From positions 1 through 51,315 of the forward strand of contig NZ_BJCF01000034.1 of NCBI RefSeq assembly GCF_005402965.1: a stretch of 51,315 bases of DNA, in the 5' to 3' direction. Source of the DNA: Dolichospermum planctonicum (GTDB taxonomy: Bacteria; Cyanobacteriota; Cyanobacteriia; Cyanobacteriales; Nostocaceae). Positions 34,877-43,691 of this stretch are shown piece by piece; the stretch's first letter is position 1; every line of letters begins with the position of its first letter. Made by a program: the position numbers and the translations under genes. The notes below the pieces were generated by a model. That model worked only from the letters and a program-made list of their open reading frames with translations. It ran no database searches and was not told the origin of the DNA.

Positions 34877-37018
34877 ATGGTTTCTTCTATTTGGATTTTT
34901 GGTACTAGTCGCAGTGGTAAAACTACTCGCTTGCTAAACCAGTTTAGTGCTTGGTTGCAAATGAAAGACAGTAAGTTGTCCAATTTATTTGACAACCCTA
35001 TAAATCCAACTGCAAATTTACACCAAAGAGAACTAGGTATTTTATTACTAGCTGCTAATGATGACAACAGACGAGAATTAGCTGATAGAGTTACTACTTT
35101 GACCTTGGGAAAACATCCTATTCGCGTCAAAACAGCCTTGGGGTTTTTTCAAGATGAGGTAATTTTATTTTGGCCATTATTAATTGATTTATTGTCAATA
35201 AAAGCACAATTTCCGGTCAGATTACATCCAGAAACGGAACAAGAATTAGCGACAAAACTCTGGAGTTCCCATTTAAACTCAGATATTTTGCGGCGTGTCG
35301 GTATAAATGAGCATCGTTTAGTTAGACGAATACTGGATTTATGGCAATTAGCAGCTTATGGCGGTGTATCCTGTGAACATATTCCCCAAATATTGCACAG
35401 TGGTATAGCAGATAATTCTATCAATTTAGAACCGGAATTTTTGGGTTCTTTACTACTAAATTGGCGAAATTGGTGTTTGGAACGGGGTTTATTGACTTAT
35501 GGGCTAATTACCGAGCTATATAACCAGAAATTATTAACTCATGGTGACTATCAGCAGCATCTCAAGCAACGTTATCAGGGTATCATAGCAGATGATGTGG
35601 ATGATTATCCGGCGATCGCTGCTAATTTATTTGAATTTTTGTTAAATACTGGCACTGTGGGAGCATTTAGCTACAATTGTGACGGGGCGGTGCGCTGGGG
35701 TTTGGGGGCTGATCCTCAGTATTTATCCAGATTAACTAAATATTGTCAAGTAGAGAATTTAACTAAACCACATCCCCATAGTTTGGGATATTTTCTCACT
35801 GATCAAATGGTAGAATTGGTAACACAGCCCATGACAATGTTGAGTTTACCAAGTTCTGTACAGCCTATGCAAACCACTTCCCGCGCCCAGCTATTACGTC
35901 AAACAGCCCAGATAATAATTCATGGGGTGAAATCCGGGGAAGTAGGGGCAGATGAAGTAGCAATTATTGCACCGGGACTAGATGCGATCGCTCGTTATAC
36001 CTTAGTAGAAATATTAACTAAACAAAATATTGCAGTAGAATCACTTAATGAACAACGCCCATTAATTAGTTCCTCGGTTGTGAGAGCTTTACTGACCTTA
36101 ATAGCTCTAGTTTATCCTGGTTTGGGGCGTTTAGTAGATAGGGACGCTGTGGCGGAAATGTTAGTTGTTTTAAGTCAATATCAAACTCCAGACGGGGAGG
36201 AAAAAGAATTTCATCATTCTAGAATAGATCCGGTGCGGGCTGGGTTAATAGCAGATTATTGTTTTGTTCCCCACCCCCACACACCCGATTTATTATCAGT
36301 GAAAACCTTTGAACGTTGGGATAGAATTGGTTATATTGCGACTCAGGCTTATGAACAAATATTACAATGGATTGTCCAACAGCGGGAGCAATATCACCGG
36401 CGACTTCTCCTCACTCCCATTTTTCTCTTATACAAAGCCATTCAAGACTTTGTGTGTAAGGATAAAAATCCTTCATATCAGGAGTTAGCAGCATTAAGAG
36501 AACTAATAGAAACTGCTCAACATTATTGGGAAATAGATACTCGTTTAAAAGAAACCGATTCCCTATTACTTTCACTGCATACGCCAGAAACACTTAGCAT
36601 GACTATTGCAGAATTTATTCAACTGCTGCAACGAGGAACAATTACTGCAAATCCTTATCCGGTGCGTTCTATCGGTAACAATAGAAAAACTGTAACTTTA
36701 GCGACTATCTTTCAATACCGCGCTAGTAAAAAAAATCACCGCTGGCATTTTTGGTTAGATATTGGTTCACCCCTGTGGGCAAAAGGTGGCGCGGCTAGTT
36801 TATTTGGTGCTAATTTATTTTTACAGCATAGACTAGGAAAACCTTGGACAGCAGCAGATGAACAATTAGCCGAAGAACAAAGATTACAAAGAATTATCGC
36901 CGATTTACTGGCGCGTGTGTCTGATAAACTCTATTTGTGTCACAGTGATTTAGCTGTAAATGGACAGGAGCAAATAGGACTTTTGTTACCTTTGATTTAT
37001 GCTTGTGAAGTGGTGTAA
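34877..37018 (+). CDS. Superfamily-1 helicase-like ATPase (UvrD/AddB-related), cyanobacterial
   Basis: 713 residues. Walker A at residues 9-17 (GTSRSGKTT), a motif-Ia-like LLLAANDDNRREL, a Walker-B-like YQGIIADDVDDYPAI and a following segment with GAVRWGLGADPQYL that recalls the GDPxQ motif. DEVAIIAPGLDAIARYTLVEILTKQNIAVES resembles the second RecA-like domain of UvrD/AddB proteins. There is no nuclease domain or Fe-S cysteine set, so it is not complete AddB. It may be a divergent DNA-repair translocase. It is divergently transcribed from pcxA. Confidence 0.7.
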   Translation: MVSSIWIFGTSRSGKTTRLLNQFSAWLQMKDSKLSNLFDNPINPTANLHQRELGILLLAANDDNRRELADRVTTLTLGKHPIRVKTALGFFQDEVILFWPLLIDLLSIKAQFPVRLHPETEQELATKLWSSHLNSDILRRVGINEHRLVRRILDLWQLAAYGGVSCEHIPQILHSGIADNSINLEPEFLGSLLLNWRNWCLERGLLTYGLITELYNQKLLTHGDYQQHLKQRYQGIIADDVDDYPAIAANLFEFLLNTGTVGAFSYNCDGAVRWGLGADPQYLSRLTKYCQVENLTKPHPHSLGYFLTDQMVELVTQPMTMLSLPSSVQPMQTTSRAQLLRQTAQIIIHGVKSGEVGADEVAIIAPGLDAIARYTLVEILTKQNIAVESLNEQRPLISSSVVRALLTLIALVYPGLGRLVDRDAVAEMLVVLSQYQTPDGEEKEFHHSRIDPVRAGLIADYCFVPHPHTPDLLSVKTFERWDRIGYIATQAYEQILQWIVQQREQYHRRLLLTPIFLLYKAIQDFVCKDKNPSYQELAALRELIETAQHYWEIDTRLKETDSLLLSLHTPETLSMTIAEFIQLLQRGTITANPYPVRSIGNNRKTVTLATIFQYRASKKNHRWHFWLDIGSPLWAKGGAASLFGANLFLQHRLGKPWTAADEQLAEEQRLQRIIADLLARVSDKLYLCHSDLAVNGQEQIGLLLPLIYACEVV

Positions 37019-37328
37019 ATAATTAAAACATCACATTTTTACGATAAAATACCGAAATACTAACCTATCCTCCCCAAGTCCTATAATACCATAATTAGCG
37101 TACCAGCAACCTCTGTATTTTTAATCGTATCCTTGTTTTATACTTATTTTTGTTTTATTTGTGTATACAGAGTTTATTAGGTTTAATTTAAAAATATTGA
37201 AATATATTGAAATCAAATTTACAAGCTAAATTTTGCTGCATTATTATCCTCTAAACTGCTATCTTTACCCGCAGTCGTAGAGTTAAAATTAGCACCATGA
37301 ATTAATTCTAATTCACTTAATTTCAGAT
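37019..37328. other. Intergenic region between convergent genes with a coding-like minus-strand fragment
   Basis: 310 bases. On the minus strand about 37215-37325 is open and reads like protein (KLSELELIHGANF then STTAGKDSSLEDNNAAKF), ending in TAA, but it has no start codon. It may be the tail of a lost gene. The rest is AT-rich with no clear terminator. Confidence 0.4.
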
Positions 37329-38645
37329 TTATGAATATTTGCTAATCATTGTTTTGACATTTAGTAAGTGTTCTTCAATAATTTCGGGAATTTCGGTATT
37401 GGTTTCAATGATTGATTTACCAATGGTTTTATTAGCGATTTCATTGATAGCATCAATTAAGAGATTAGGCGTGGTAATATTAGCTTCAGCGATTTGTTTA
37501 ATAGTCTCTTGGGGGTTATCTTTCTCCAATATAGCTTTTAAGACTTGGATTTCATCAGCTGGCAGATTTTCTAGTAAATTATCCCATGCTGTGGGTAAAT
37601 TGTTTGGGTGATCATGTTCCGTATCAATTATATCTATATCTAATGGTTGCAGTAATTCATCAAAGGGAAATAACTCTACATTATTGTCTTGATTATCGGG
37701 TAATGTTTCCGAATTAGAATTAATTGTTTCCACTTGGATTAATTCCCAAATTTGATTTTGTAATAAATCCCTTTCCTCTTGTAATAGGGAAATTTGATTT
37801 TGCAATTGATTGATTTCAGATTGTTGTTCTAATGTCTTGATTTGTAAAGTATTGATGCTATTTTCTAGATTATTTCTGCTTGTGGTTATTTGTGTTAGTA
37901 AATCGTTTTGTTGGTTAATCTCCATCTCTCGATTTTGAAATTCTATTCGCAGTTCATAAAGTTTTTCCTCTAGTTGCGGTTTGAGTCTTTCTAGCAAAAT
38001 TAGATCATTTTCTAGTTCTTTTTTTTCTTGTTTGAATGTATCAATTTGAGTTTGGATTTGGTTGATTTCCGCGCGAGATACGTTACAATTCAGTTCTAAT
38101 CTTCGCTTTTCTATACTCAGATTATTGTAACTATTATTCAGTTCTATATGACTATTTTCTAAGTCATTAAATTCATTTTTAAGATTATGAACTTCAGATT
38201 CAATTTGCTTCTTTTGAGCAGCAAATGTACCTATATCTCGATGTAAACTATCCCTTTGATTACGACAATCTCCAATTTGGTTTTCTAGTTGTTGAGTTTC
38301 TGTATACAATAAAGTTTTATATTCTTCTAATTGCGCTATTTCTCTGAAAATGCGGGATTTTAATGCTTCCAAATCCCGAATACGTCTCTGCAAAGAACCA
38401 ACTATCTTCAATTCATCAGTTCGTCGGCGTTTATCAACAAGAAATGCGGCTGAATATGTTGCTAAAACTGTTATTATACCGGAGAGAAAAGCTTTAGAAA
38501 AATCCCAGTTGGGGACAAGAATTAAACCAAAACTTACACTAAAAGCAGCTATTGCTAGTACGACTTGATGACTCACTATTGCTGGTGGCATTTTGCGAGG
38601 TCTTAGTGTAGTCAAATTGTGAGCATGATTAGTAATTAAAGTCAT
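37329..38645 (-). CDS. Membrane-anchored coiled-coil protein with C-terminal TerB-C-like domain
   Basis: 438 residues. Two hydrophobic segments (about residues 28-45 and 50-68) anchor it. An unbroken coiled coil runs from about residue 80 to 310. An acidic linker leads to a final domain (DNLLENLPADEIQVLKAILEKDN, LLIDAINEIANKTIGKSIIE, EIIEEHLLNVK) like TerB-C domains. Long coiled-coil proteins of filamentous cyanobacteria can form filaments or septal scaffolds, so a structural role is possible but unproven. It is 65 bases downstream of a DUF815 ATPase gene on the same strand, a probable operon. Confidence 0.82.
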   Translation of the reverse strand: MTLITNHAHNLTTLRPRKMPPAIVSHQVVLAIAAFSVSFGLILVPNWDFSKAFLSGIITVLATYSAAFLVDKRRRTDELKIVGSLQRRIRDLEALKSRIFREIAQLEEYKTLLYTETQQLENQIGDCRNQRDSLHRDIGTFAAQKKQIESEVHNLKNEFNDLENSHIELNNSYNNLSIEKRRLELNCNVSRAEINQIQTQIDTFKQEKKELENDLILLERLKPQLEEKLYELRIEFQNREMEINQQNDLLTQITTSRNNLENSINTLQIKTLEQQSEINQLQNQISLLQEERDLLQNQIWELIQVETINSNSETLPDNQDNNVELFPFDELLQPLDIDIIDTEHDHPNNLPTAWDNLLENLPADEIQVLKAILEKDNPQETIKQIAEANITTPNLLIDAINEIANKTIGKSIIETNTEIPEIIEEHLLNVKTMISKYS

Positions 38646-38710
38646 TATTCCTCTTGGTTTGTAAATATACAGTTATAATTTTGCTGAGATTGGATGATTG
38701 GAAACCTTGA

Positions 38711-40057
38711 TCATAACTCTGTAATTAGATTTTTATTTTCACCAAATACAGCTAAATCTGCTTTTAAAAAGTCAATAAACTGTCTTGCTGTTCTACCTGA
38801 ACGTCCATGATGACGAGTTGCCCATTGTAAAGCTTTATATTCTAAATCTTCGGGAGCAATACTGATGTTTTCTGCTAGGTGCTGGACAATTTGTAAATAG
38901 GTTTTTTGATCTGCTGCTTCAAAGGTTAATGTGAGACCAAAGCGATCGCTAAAAGACAACTTTTCCTCCATTGTATCCCATCCATGAACTTCATTGTTAT
39001 CCTTGGGCGCTGGTCTATCCGTGAAAAATTCCCGGATTAAATGCCGACGGTTAGAGGTAGCATATACAACTACATTTTCTGGTCTAGCAGTTACATTTCC
39101 TTCTAAAACTACTTTCATCATTTTAAAGGCATCATCATCTTCTTCGAAGGATAGATCATCGACAAAGATAATGAATTTCTGGGGAACTCCCCGCAACTGT
39201 TCGACAATTTTCGGTAAATCTGGTAATTCTGACTTAGAGACTTCTATTAACCGCAGCTTTCTATGACTATACTCATTTAATAAGGCTTTGACTAAAGAAG
39301 ATTTGCCCGAACCACGACTACCATAAAGTAATACGTGCAGTGCTGTTTCTCCTGACAATAAAAACTCTGTATTTTTCACTAAAGCATCTTTTTGCCATTC
39401 GTAACCTACCAAGGTAGACAGTCTCACTGTATCCGCATAAACAATGCCCACTAGCTGACCATTTTGCCAACGAAAAGCATGGTATTGAGCAAATAAACCG
39501 CTACCATGTTGCCCATAATAAGCAGCTAAATCTTCTACAGCATCACCCCAATTTTCTAAATGGGAAATAAATGCCATTATATCCGTTTCTATGCCTACTG
39601 TTTCCGGTTCTCGATACCAGACCACAGGGGAAATGGGTAAATGAGTGGCAATTTGCACCCACTCGCTTAACACTGCACTGTTACATTCATACAAACTTTG
39701 TAATACTTGTAAATCATGACGGACAGCAGCTACTAAAGCTGGAGGTAATTTGCTAAATTCCTGCTGTTGTGCCAATTTACTAAAAGCATTATCCGCCATC
39801 AGAATTTGCTTAATTAGGTATTCTTCCCAAGTTTGATGACCGCTGGTTAAAGCTTGGAAATAAATACCGTAGGCTTGCAGGCAATCCCGCCCGTCTGCAT
39901 CAGTGTAACGGATGGTTTGTAATAAGTTCAGAAAACTTTTGCCTACGTCGCCTTGTAGTACAGATTGGTACAGTAAAAGGGAGGCGGCTTGGCGTTGCAG
40001 AAATTGAACTGCTGTATAAGATGTAGTATTTGCGGTCAGCATTGCTAGATGATCCAT
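38711..40057 (-). CDS. DUF815 AAA-type ATPase
   Basis: 448 residues. The N-terminal half is helical and of unknown role. The C-terminal ATPase has Walker A LLYGSRGSGKSSLVKALL, Walker B KFIIFVDDLSFEEDD, the sensor-like VVVYATSNRRHLIREFF and an FSDRFGLTLTF arginine-finger segment. These are hallmarks of DUF815, a AAA group of unknown substrate. Start at ATG 40057; the TTG one codon upstream is not needed. The gene precedes the coiled-coil protein on the same strand. Confidence 0.92.
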   Translation of the reverse strand: MDHLAMLTANTTSYTAVQFLQRQAASLLLYQSVLQGDVGKSFLNLLQTIRYTDADGRDCLQAYGIYFQALTSGHQTWEEYLIKQILMADNAFSKLAQQQEFSKLPPALVAAVRHDLQVLQSLYECNSAVLSEWVQIATHLPISPVVWYREPETVGIETDIMAFISHLENWGDAVEDLAAYYGQHGSGLFAQYHAFRWQNGQLVGIVYADTVRLSTLVGYEWQKDALVKNTEFLLSGETALHVLLYGSRGSGKSSLVKALLNEYSHRKLRLIEVSKSELPDLPKIVEQLRGVPQKFIIFVDDLSFEEDDDAFKMMKVVLEGNVTARPENVVVYATSNRRHLIREFFTDRPAPKDNNEVHGWDTMEEKLSFSDRFGLTLTFEAADQKTYLQIVQHLAENISIAPEDLEYKALQWATRHHGRSGRTARQFIDFLKADLAVFGENKNLITEL

Positions 40058-40655
40058 CAATCAAATGGGTAAATTGTCTCTGACAATGAATTTAAGTATA
40101 CTACGTAAATAAAATCAGGACTAAGGGAATCTCAAAAAAATAAATTATCCCATTTTGTGGCATGGGCTTCTAGTCCCCCGGTTTTAAAAGTAAGTTAAAA
40201 TACTCATCAATCACGATACAAAACTTATGCTTACAGGAGGAAAAGTATAACCATTTGTATATTAAAGTAGAAAGTAGGATATTACAGTAAACTAATACTT
40301 GTTACCAGTAGGATAAATTGCTAACATATATACAGAAAATATGGACTACTAACAACTGTAAGTAACCGTTGTTTTTCCTGGATATGTATTACCAATTGTT
40401 TAGGGAATAGTCATGTTATTATTCAAGCTGCAAAGCTCTACTACAGACATTGTAAATATTTTATAGTTTCTTCCGTAGACTTGAAAGCAAAAATAGCTAA
40501 TATTGCCATTTTGGCAGGTCTTTATAGCACAGATGGGATATTAGTAGATAGTAGCAATAGTTCGGACATTTTTAGTATTAACGAAAAACTGCTACAGTTA
40601 TCCCAATCTTGATCGCAGGAATTCTTTGTCCATTTAAATAACTAGGAAATAATTC
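40058..40655. other. Intergenic region upstream of the kinase/HopA1 pair
   Basis: 598 bases between the divergent DUF815 and kinase genes. A frame is open from about 40326 to a TGA at 40610-40612 but has no ATG; its only usable start is a TTG at 40481 giving 43 residues (KAKIANIAILAGLYSTDG then a Ser-rich stretch). An AGGAGG at 40236-40241 has no start codon after it at normal distance. All ATG-started frames are under 21 residues in both strands. It could hold a decayed gene, promoters or a leader. Confidence 0.45.
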
Positions 40656-41894
40656 ATGTTATCATCACTATCTTCTCAAAATGTGATCCAATACCTACAA
40701 CAGGCAGGGCTATGTAGCCCTGATGATGGCAATGTAGATAAGTCTGTATTGCCAGAAAATAACCATAAAAATTGGAATTTACTGGTAATGCTGGCAGATA
40801 ATCGCCAACTGCTGATTAAACAAGAACGAAAAATTAATCATGATTTTAGTTCTCATGAACTCTTTAATGAGTGGCTATTTCACCAGTTATTAGAAAAATT
40901 TCCAGTAATTGGTAATGTTGGTGCGATCGCATCATCATTACTACACTTTGATCAGGAAAATTCTATCCTTGTGCGTAGCTATTTAAGCGAATATGTGGAA
41001 CTAGAAAGATTTTATCAACACAGTAGTATCTTTCCCACAGAGATTGCCAGCGCGATTGGTACTACGTTAGCAGGGTTACACCGAGCCACGTTCAATAAAC
41101 TTGAGTATCGTGATTTTATGTCCACTGCTCCCGCAGGACAATTTCGCTATAATTTTTACAATCCCGTTCAAGGACTCCCATCAATAAATCCAGAAACATT
41201 TGGTATAATTCCCACTGAAGCGTTACAATTTCATCTTCTTTATCAACGTTACGAAACTTTAGAATTTGCTATTGCTGATTTAGCATATCAATGGCAATCA
41301 TGTTGTTTAACTCACAACGATTTACAATTAAACAATATTTTGGTTCATTCTCGATCGCAACAACTAGATAATTGTTTAATCAGATTAATTGATTGGGAAG
41401 CTTGTGGTTGGGGAGATCCAGCTTTTGATTTAGGAACTCTATTAGCAAGTTATTTAAGAATTTGGTTATCCAGTTTAATAGTAGATCCAACATTAGAGTT
41501 AGAAGAATCTTTGAATTTAGCCATGATTCCTCTAGAGGTATTACAACCTTCAATCCTAGCTTTAATCCGGGCTTATCTTCATGCTTTCCCCATGATTTTA
41601 GAATATCATCAGGACTTTATTGTCCGGGTAATTAAGTTTGCAGGTTTAGCATTAATTCAACAAATTCAAAACATAATTCAATGCCAAAAATCCTTTGATA
41701 ATAGGGACTTATGTAGGCTCGAAGTTGCTAAAAGTCTTTTGACTATTCCTGAGCAATCAGTATTAACTATTTTGGGGATATCCGAATCCGAAATTTTTAA
41801 ATCTTTAGCCAGAATTCAAAAACTCCCTCAACCCCATAAGGAACAAAAATTAGTCCGTCTTTATTACGAAAAAACTCGCCTACGCGGTTGTTAG
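40656..41894 (+). CDS. APH-family phosphotransferase, partner of a HopA1-like protein
   Basis: 412 residues with an intact kinase core: Lys55 (LLIKQER), Glu72 in helix C, the catalytic loop LTHNDLQLNNILV (His220, Asp222, Asn227) and the metal-binding Asp246 in LIDWEACGWGDPAFDLG. The family phosphorylates small molecules or peptides. The next gene downstream, 65 bases away, encodes a HopA1-family protein. The same pairing (LxmK with LxmY; SprPT with SprH3; TvaC with TvaD) is known in RiPP pathways, where the kinase phosphorylates Ser/Thr of a precursor and the HopA1-like partner eliminates the phosphate. That role is inferred here. AGGAAAT precedes the ATG. Confidence 0.85.
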   Translation: MLSSLSSQNVIQYLQQAGLCSPDDGNVDKSVLPENNHKNWNLLVMLADNRQLLIKQERKINHDFSSHELFNEWLFHQLLEKFPVIGNVGAIASSLLHFDQENSILVRSYLSEYVELERFYQHSSIFPTEIASAIGTTLAGLHRATFNKLEYRDFMSTAPAGQFRYNFYNPVQGLPSINPETFGIIPTEALQFHLLYQRYETLEFAIADLAYQWQSCCLTHNDLQLNNILVHSRSQQLDNCLIRLIDWEACGWGDPAFDLGTLLASYLRIWLSSLIVDPTLELEESLNLAMIPLEVLQPSILALIRAYLHAFPMILEYHQDFIVRVIKFAGLALIQQIQNIIQCQKSFDNRDLCRLEVAKSLLTIPEQSVLTILGISESEIFKSLARIQKLPQPHKEQKLVRLYYEKTRLRGC

Positions 41895-41959
41895 TAATAT
41901 TCATCTTTTCTTTTGTTTACAGATATACTTTTCTAAAGTTTGAGGTGCAAAGACAGTTA

Positions 41960-43060
41960 ATGCTCGATGATTCTAATAATCACAATCAAATTGTAAATTC
42001 ATTATTCGATATTGCCAGTAATATCCAGATTCAACCTAATTTCTGTATTTACCACCCCAATTATCAACCTTTTGCTTTACCCGCTAATATAGCAAATAGG
42101 TTTCAACAAAACTCATCTTCTTTAAAACACAAGTATTTGAACATACTTCTCAGAAATTTTCTCTATGGTATTTATTATAATGGTTCACTGCAAACAGTTT
42201 TAGCATCTAATAATACTCATAATGATTGCCAATCTCAGCTAAATTTCTCAGAAAATAACAGTTTAGGTGTAGATATAGATTTCTATGAACAACTACATCA
42301 TAGTAATCATGGTACAGGCCATTATGAACCCAATTGGCAGATTTTGAGAATCGAACCTGATGGCAGTATGGCCGTTAAAAAAGATGGTTTAACACTATAT
42401 ATTGAACCAGACTGTCATCTAAAATCTCCAAGGAAGTCCTCTAAAATTGGTAAATTAATATCAATATGGATGCCTAAAAATCGCCTGCAAAATGGCTGTT
42501 ATGTAGCAGTAAGTAACTTGGGAATGGCAAACCAAGATAGACAAAATAATGATTTAGGAGTAGGACGAATTTACTTTAATTTTACATCAGCCGGAGCAAT
42601 CATTTTCATGGAAAGCTTAACACAAGCATTAAATAATGCAGCTATTTGCTTTAGTTTTCATGTTCTTTATAATCCCGCTGTCTATGGGCGTTATGATGCA
42701 GGTGTCCTGCATTTTGCACGCCAAAATTACCCCACAATTAGGAATATTCTTCAAGAGATTTATCAAGAACATCAAGCTTATTTTCAGCCAGAAATTCCCC
42801 TATTTACTAAATTCCTAGCACCAGGATTAGGGTTAGCAGAAGAACCATATCAAAATCAAAAATTTGCCCCTCAAGAAAGTTTTGGTATGAACCGTTGTCA
42901 AATTGTCGCCAATGCTTTATTAGAATCTTGGCAAAAAGGTAAAAATGCTCTTGAGGAAAGAATAGAAATCATTAATCAACACTTTGCACAAAATTTAATT
43001 GATATGCACCATCCCTATCTTAACCCTGCTTCTGAAGATATTTATCAGCCTTTAAGCTGA
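41960..43060 (+). CDS. HopA1 (type III effector)-family protein, possible phospho-Ser/Thr lyase
   Basis: 366 residues from the ATG at 41960 (GAGGTG upstream); a TTG at 41888 would add a hydrophobic extension and is unlikely. Typical family segments: NILLRNFLYGIYYNG, RIYFNFTSAGAIIFMESLTQALN, LYNPAVYGRYDAGVLHFARQNY, FLAPGLGLAEEPY, ESFGMNRCQIVANALLESW and HHPYLNPASEDIY. Despite the effector name, HopA1-like proteins act in class V lanthipeptide and thioamitide pathways as the elimination half of a split dehydratase. The kinase gene just upstream is the expected partner. No type III secretion genes are present. The substrate is unknown. Confidence 0.85.
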   Translation: MLDDSNNHNQIVNSLFDIASNIQIQPNFCIYHPNYQPFALPANIANRFQQNSSSLKHKYLNILLRNFLYGIYYNGSLQTVLASNNTHNDCQSQLNFSENNSLGVDIDFYEQLHHSNHGTGHYEPNWQILRIEPDGSMAVKKDGLTLYIEPDCHLKSPRKSSKIGKLISIWMPKNRLQNGCYVAVSNLGMANQDRQNNDLGVGRIYFNFTSAGAIIFMESLTQALNNAAICFSFHVLYNPAVYGRYDAGVLHFARQNYPTIRNILQEIYQEHQAYFQPEIPLFTKFLAPGLGLAEEPYQNQKFAPQESFGMNRCQIVANALLESWQKGKNALEERIEIINQHFAQNLIDMHHPYLNPASEDIYQPLS

Positions 43061-43190
43061 TTGTATCAAGAATAATTAACCGCAGATTAACGCAGATCAA
43101 GAATGATAAATTTGTGAAATTTATTATTCTCTATGGTTGATCAGGATTATAATTATTTATTGTAGCAGATTTAATTTTAGGAAATTAAAC

Positions 43191-43640
43191 ATGGCTTTTA
43201 CATATTACTACACTGTAAGATTTCAAGATACTGATGCTGCTGGAGTAGTTTATTTCGCTAATGTTTTGAGAATTTGTCATGAAGCTTATGAGGCTTCATT
43301 AGCAGCTTCTAGTGTTAATCTTAAATCATTTTTTACTAATCCGTCTTTAGCTTTTCCTATTGTTCATGCTAATGTAGATTTTTTACGTCCTATGTCTTGT
43401 GGTGACAATTTAGTGATTAGTTTGTTACCAGAAAAAATAAATTTAGATAAGTTTGAAATTACCTATGAAATTATGGTAGATGAGGTAATGGTTGCTAAGG
43501 CAATTACTAGGCACGTTTGTATTAATGTTAGTAGTAGAGTTAAGCAGGAATTACCACATTATATGAATAATTGGTTGGAAATCAACCGCACAGACGCAGA
43601 GAGCGCACAGAGAAGAAGATCCAGGTTAGAGTTTATGTGA
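43191..43640 (+). CDS. Hotdog-fold acyl-CoA thioesterase, likely 1,4-dihydroxy-2-naphthoyl-CoA hydrolase
   Basis: 149 residues from the ATG at 43191. [24 protein letters not shown] is the 4HBT-type active site with catalytic aspartate. Cyanobacterial relatives (slr0204 type) hydrolyse DHNA-CoA in phylloquinone synthesis, and the gene converges on menE, menC and menA, which supports that job. The last residues ([12 protein letters not shown]) are encoded by a dispersed CACAGACGCAGAGAG-type repeat at 43584-43613, so the natural C-terminus has been replaced. An upstream TTG extension to 43137 is unlikely. Confidence 0.9.
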   Translation: MAFTYYYTVRFQDTDAAGVVYFANVLRICHEAYEASLAASSVNLKSFFTNPSLAFPIVHANVDFLRPMSCGDNLVISLLPEKINLDKFEITYEIMVDEVMVAKAITRHVCINVSSRVKQELPHYMNNWLEINRTDAESAQRRRSRLEFM

Positions 43641-43655
43641 TTTTAGCATATAAAT

Positions 43656-43685
43656 CCCCGACTTCTTGGAAGAATTCGGGGTTCT
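43656..43685. terminator. Convergent terminator hairpin (CCCGACTTCTT family)
   Basis: CCCCGA-C-TTCTT-GG-AAGAA-T-TCGGGG (43656-43681), a near-perfect hairpin with one internal mismatch, followed by TTCTT. It lies between the thioesterase and menE. It resembles the AGTCGGG hairpin at 14131-14161. Confidence 0.75.
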
Positions 43686-43691
43686 TAAGTA

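Noticed and set aside
40227-40250. AGGAGG-preceded gene start near 40236
   Set aside because: The purine-rich site is real but no start codon with a usable frame follows at a normal distance.
40058-40655. RiPP precursor peptide upstream of the kinase/HopA1 pair
   Set aside because: I checked ATG-started frames on both strands; all are under 21 residues with no leader/core pattern or ribosome site. Only a weak TTG frame remains, listed as a low-interest finding.
41960-43060. Type III secretion effector
   Set aside because: The family name HopA1 comes from a Pseudomonas effector, but no secretion genes are present and the kinase partner favours a peptide-modifying role.
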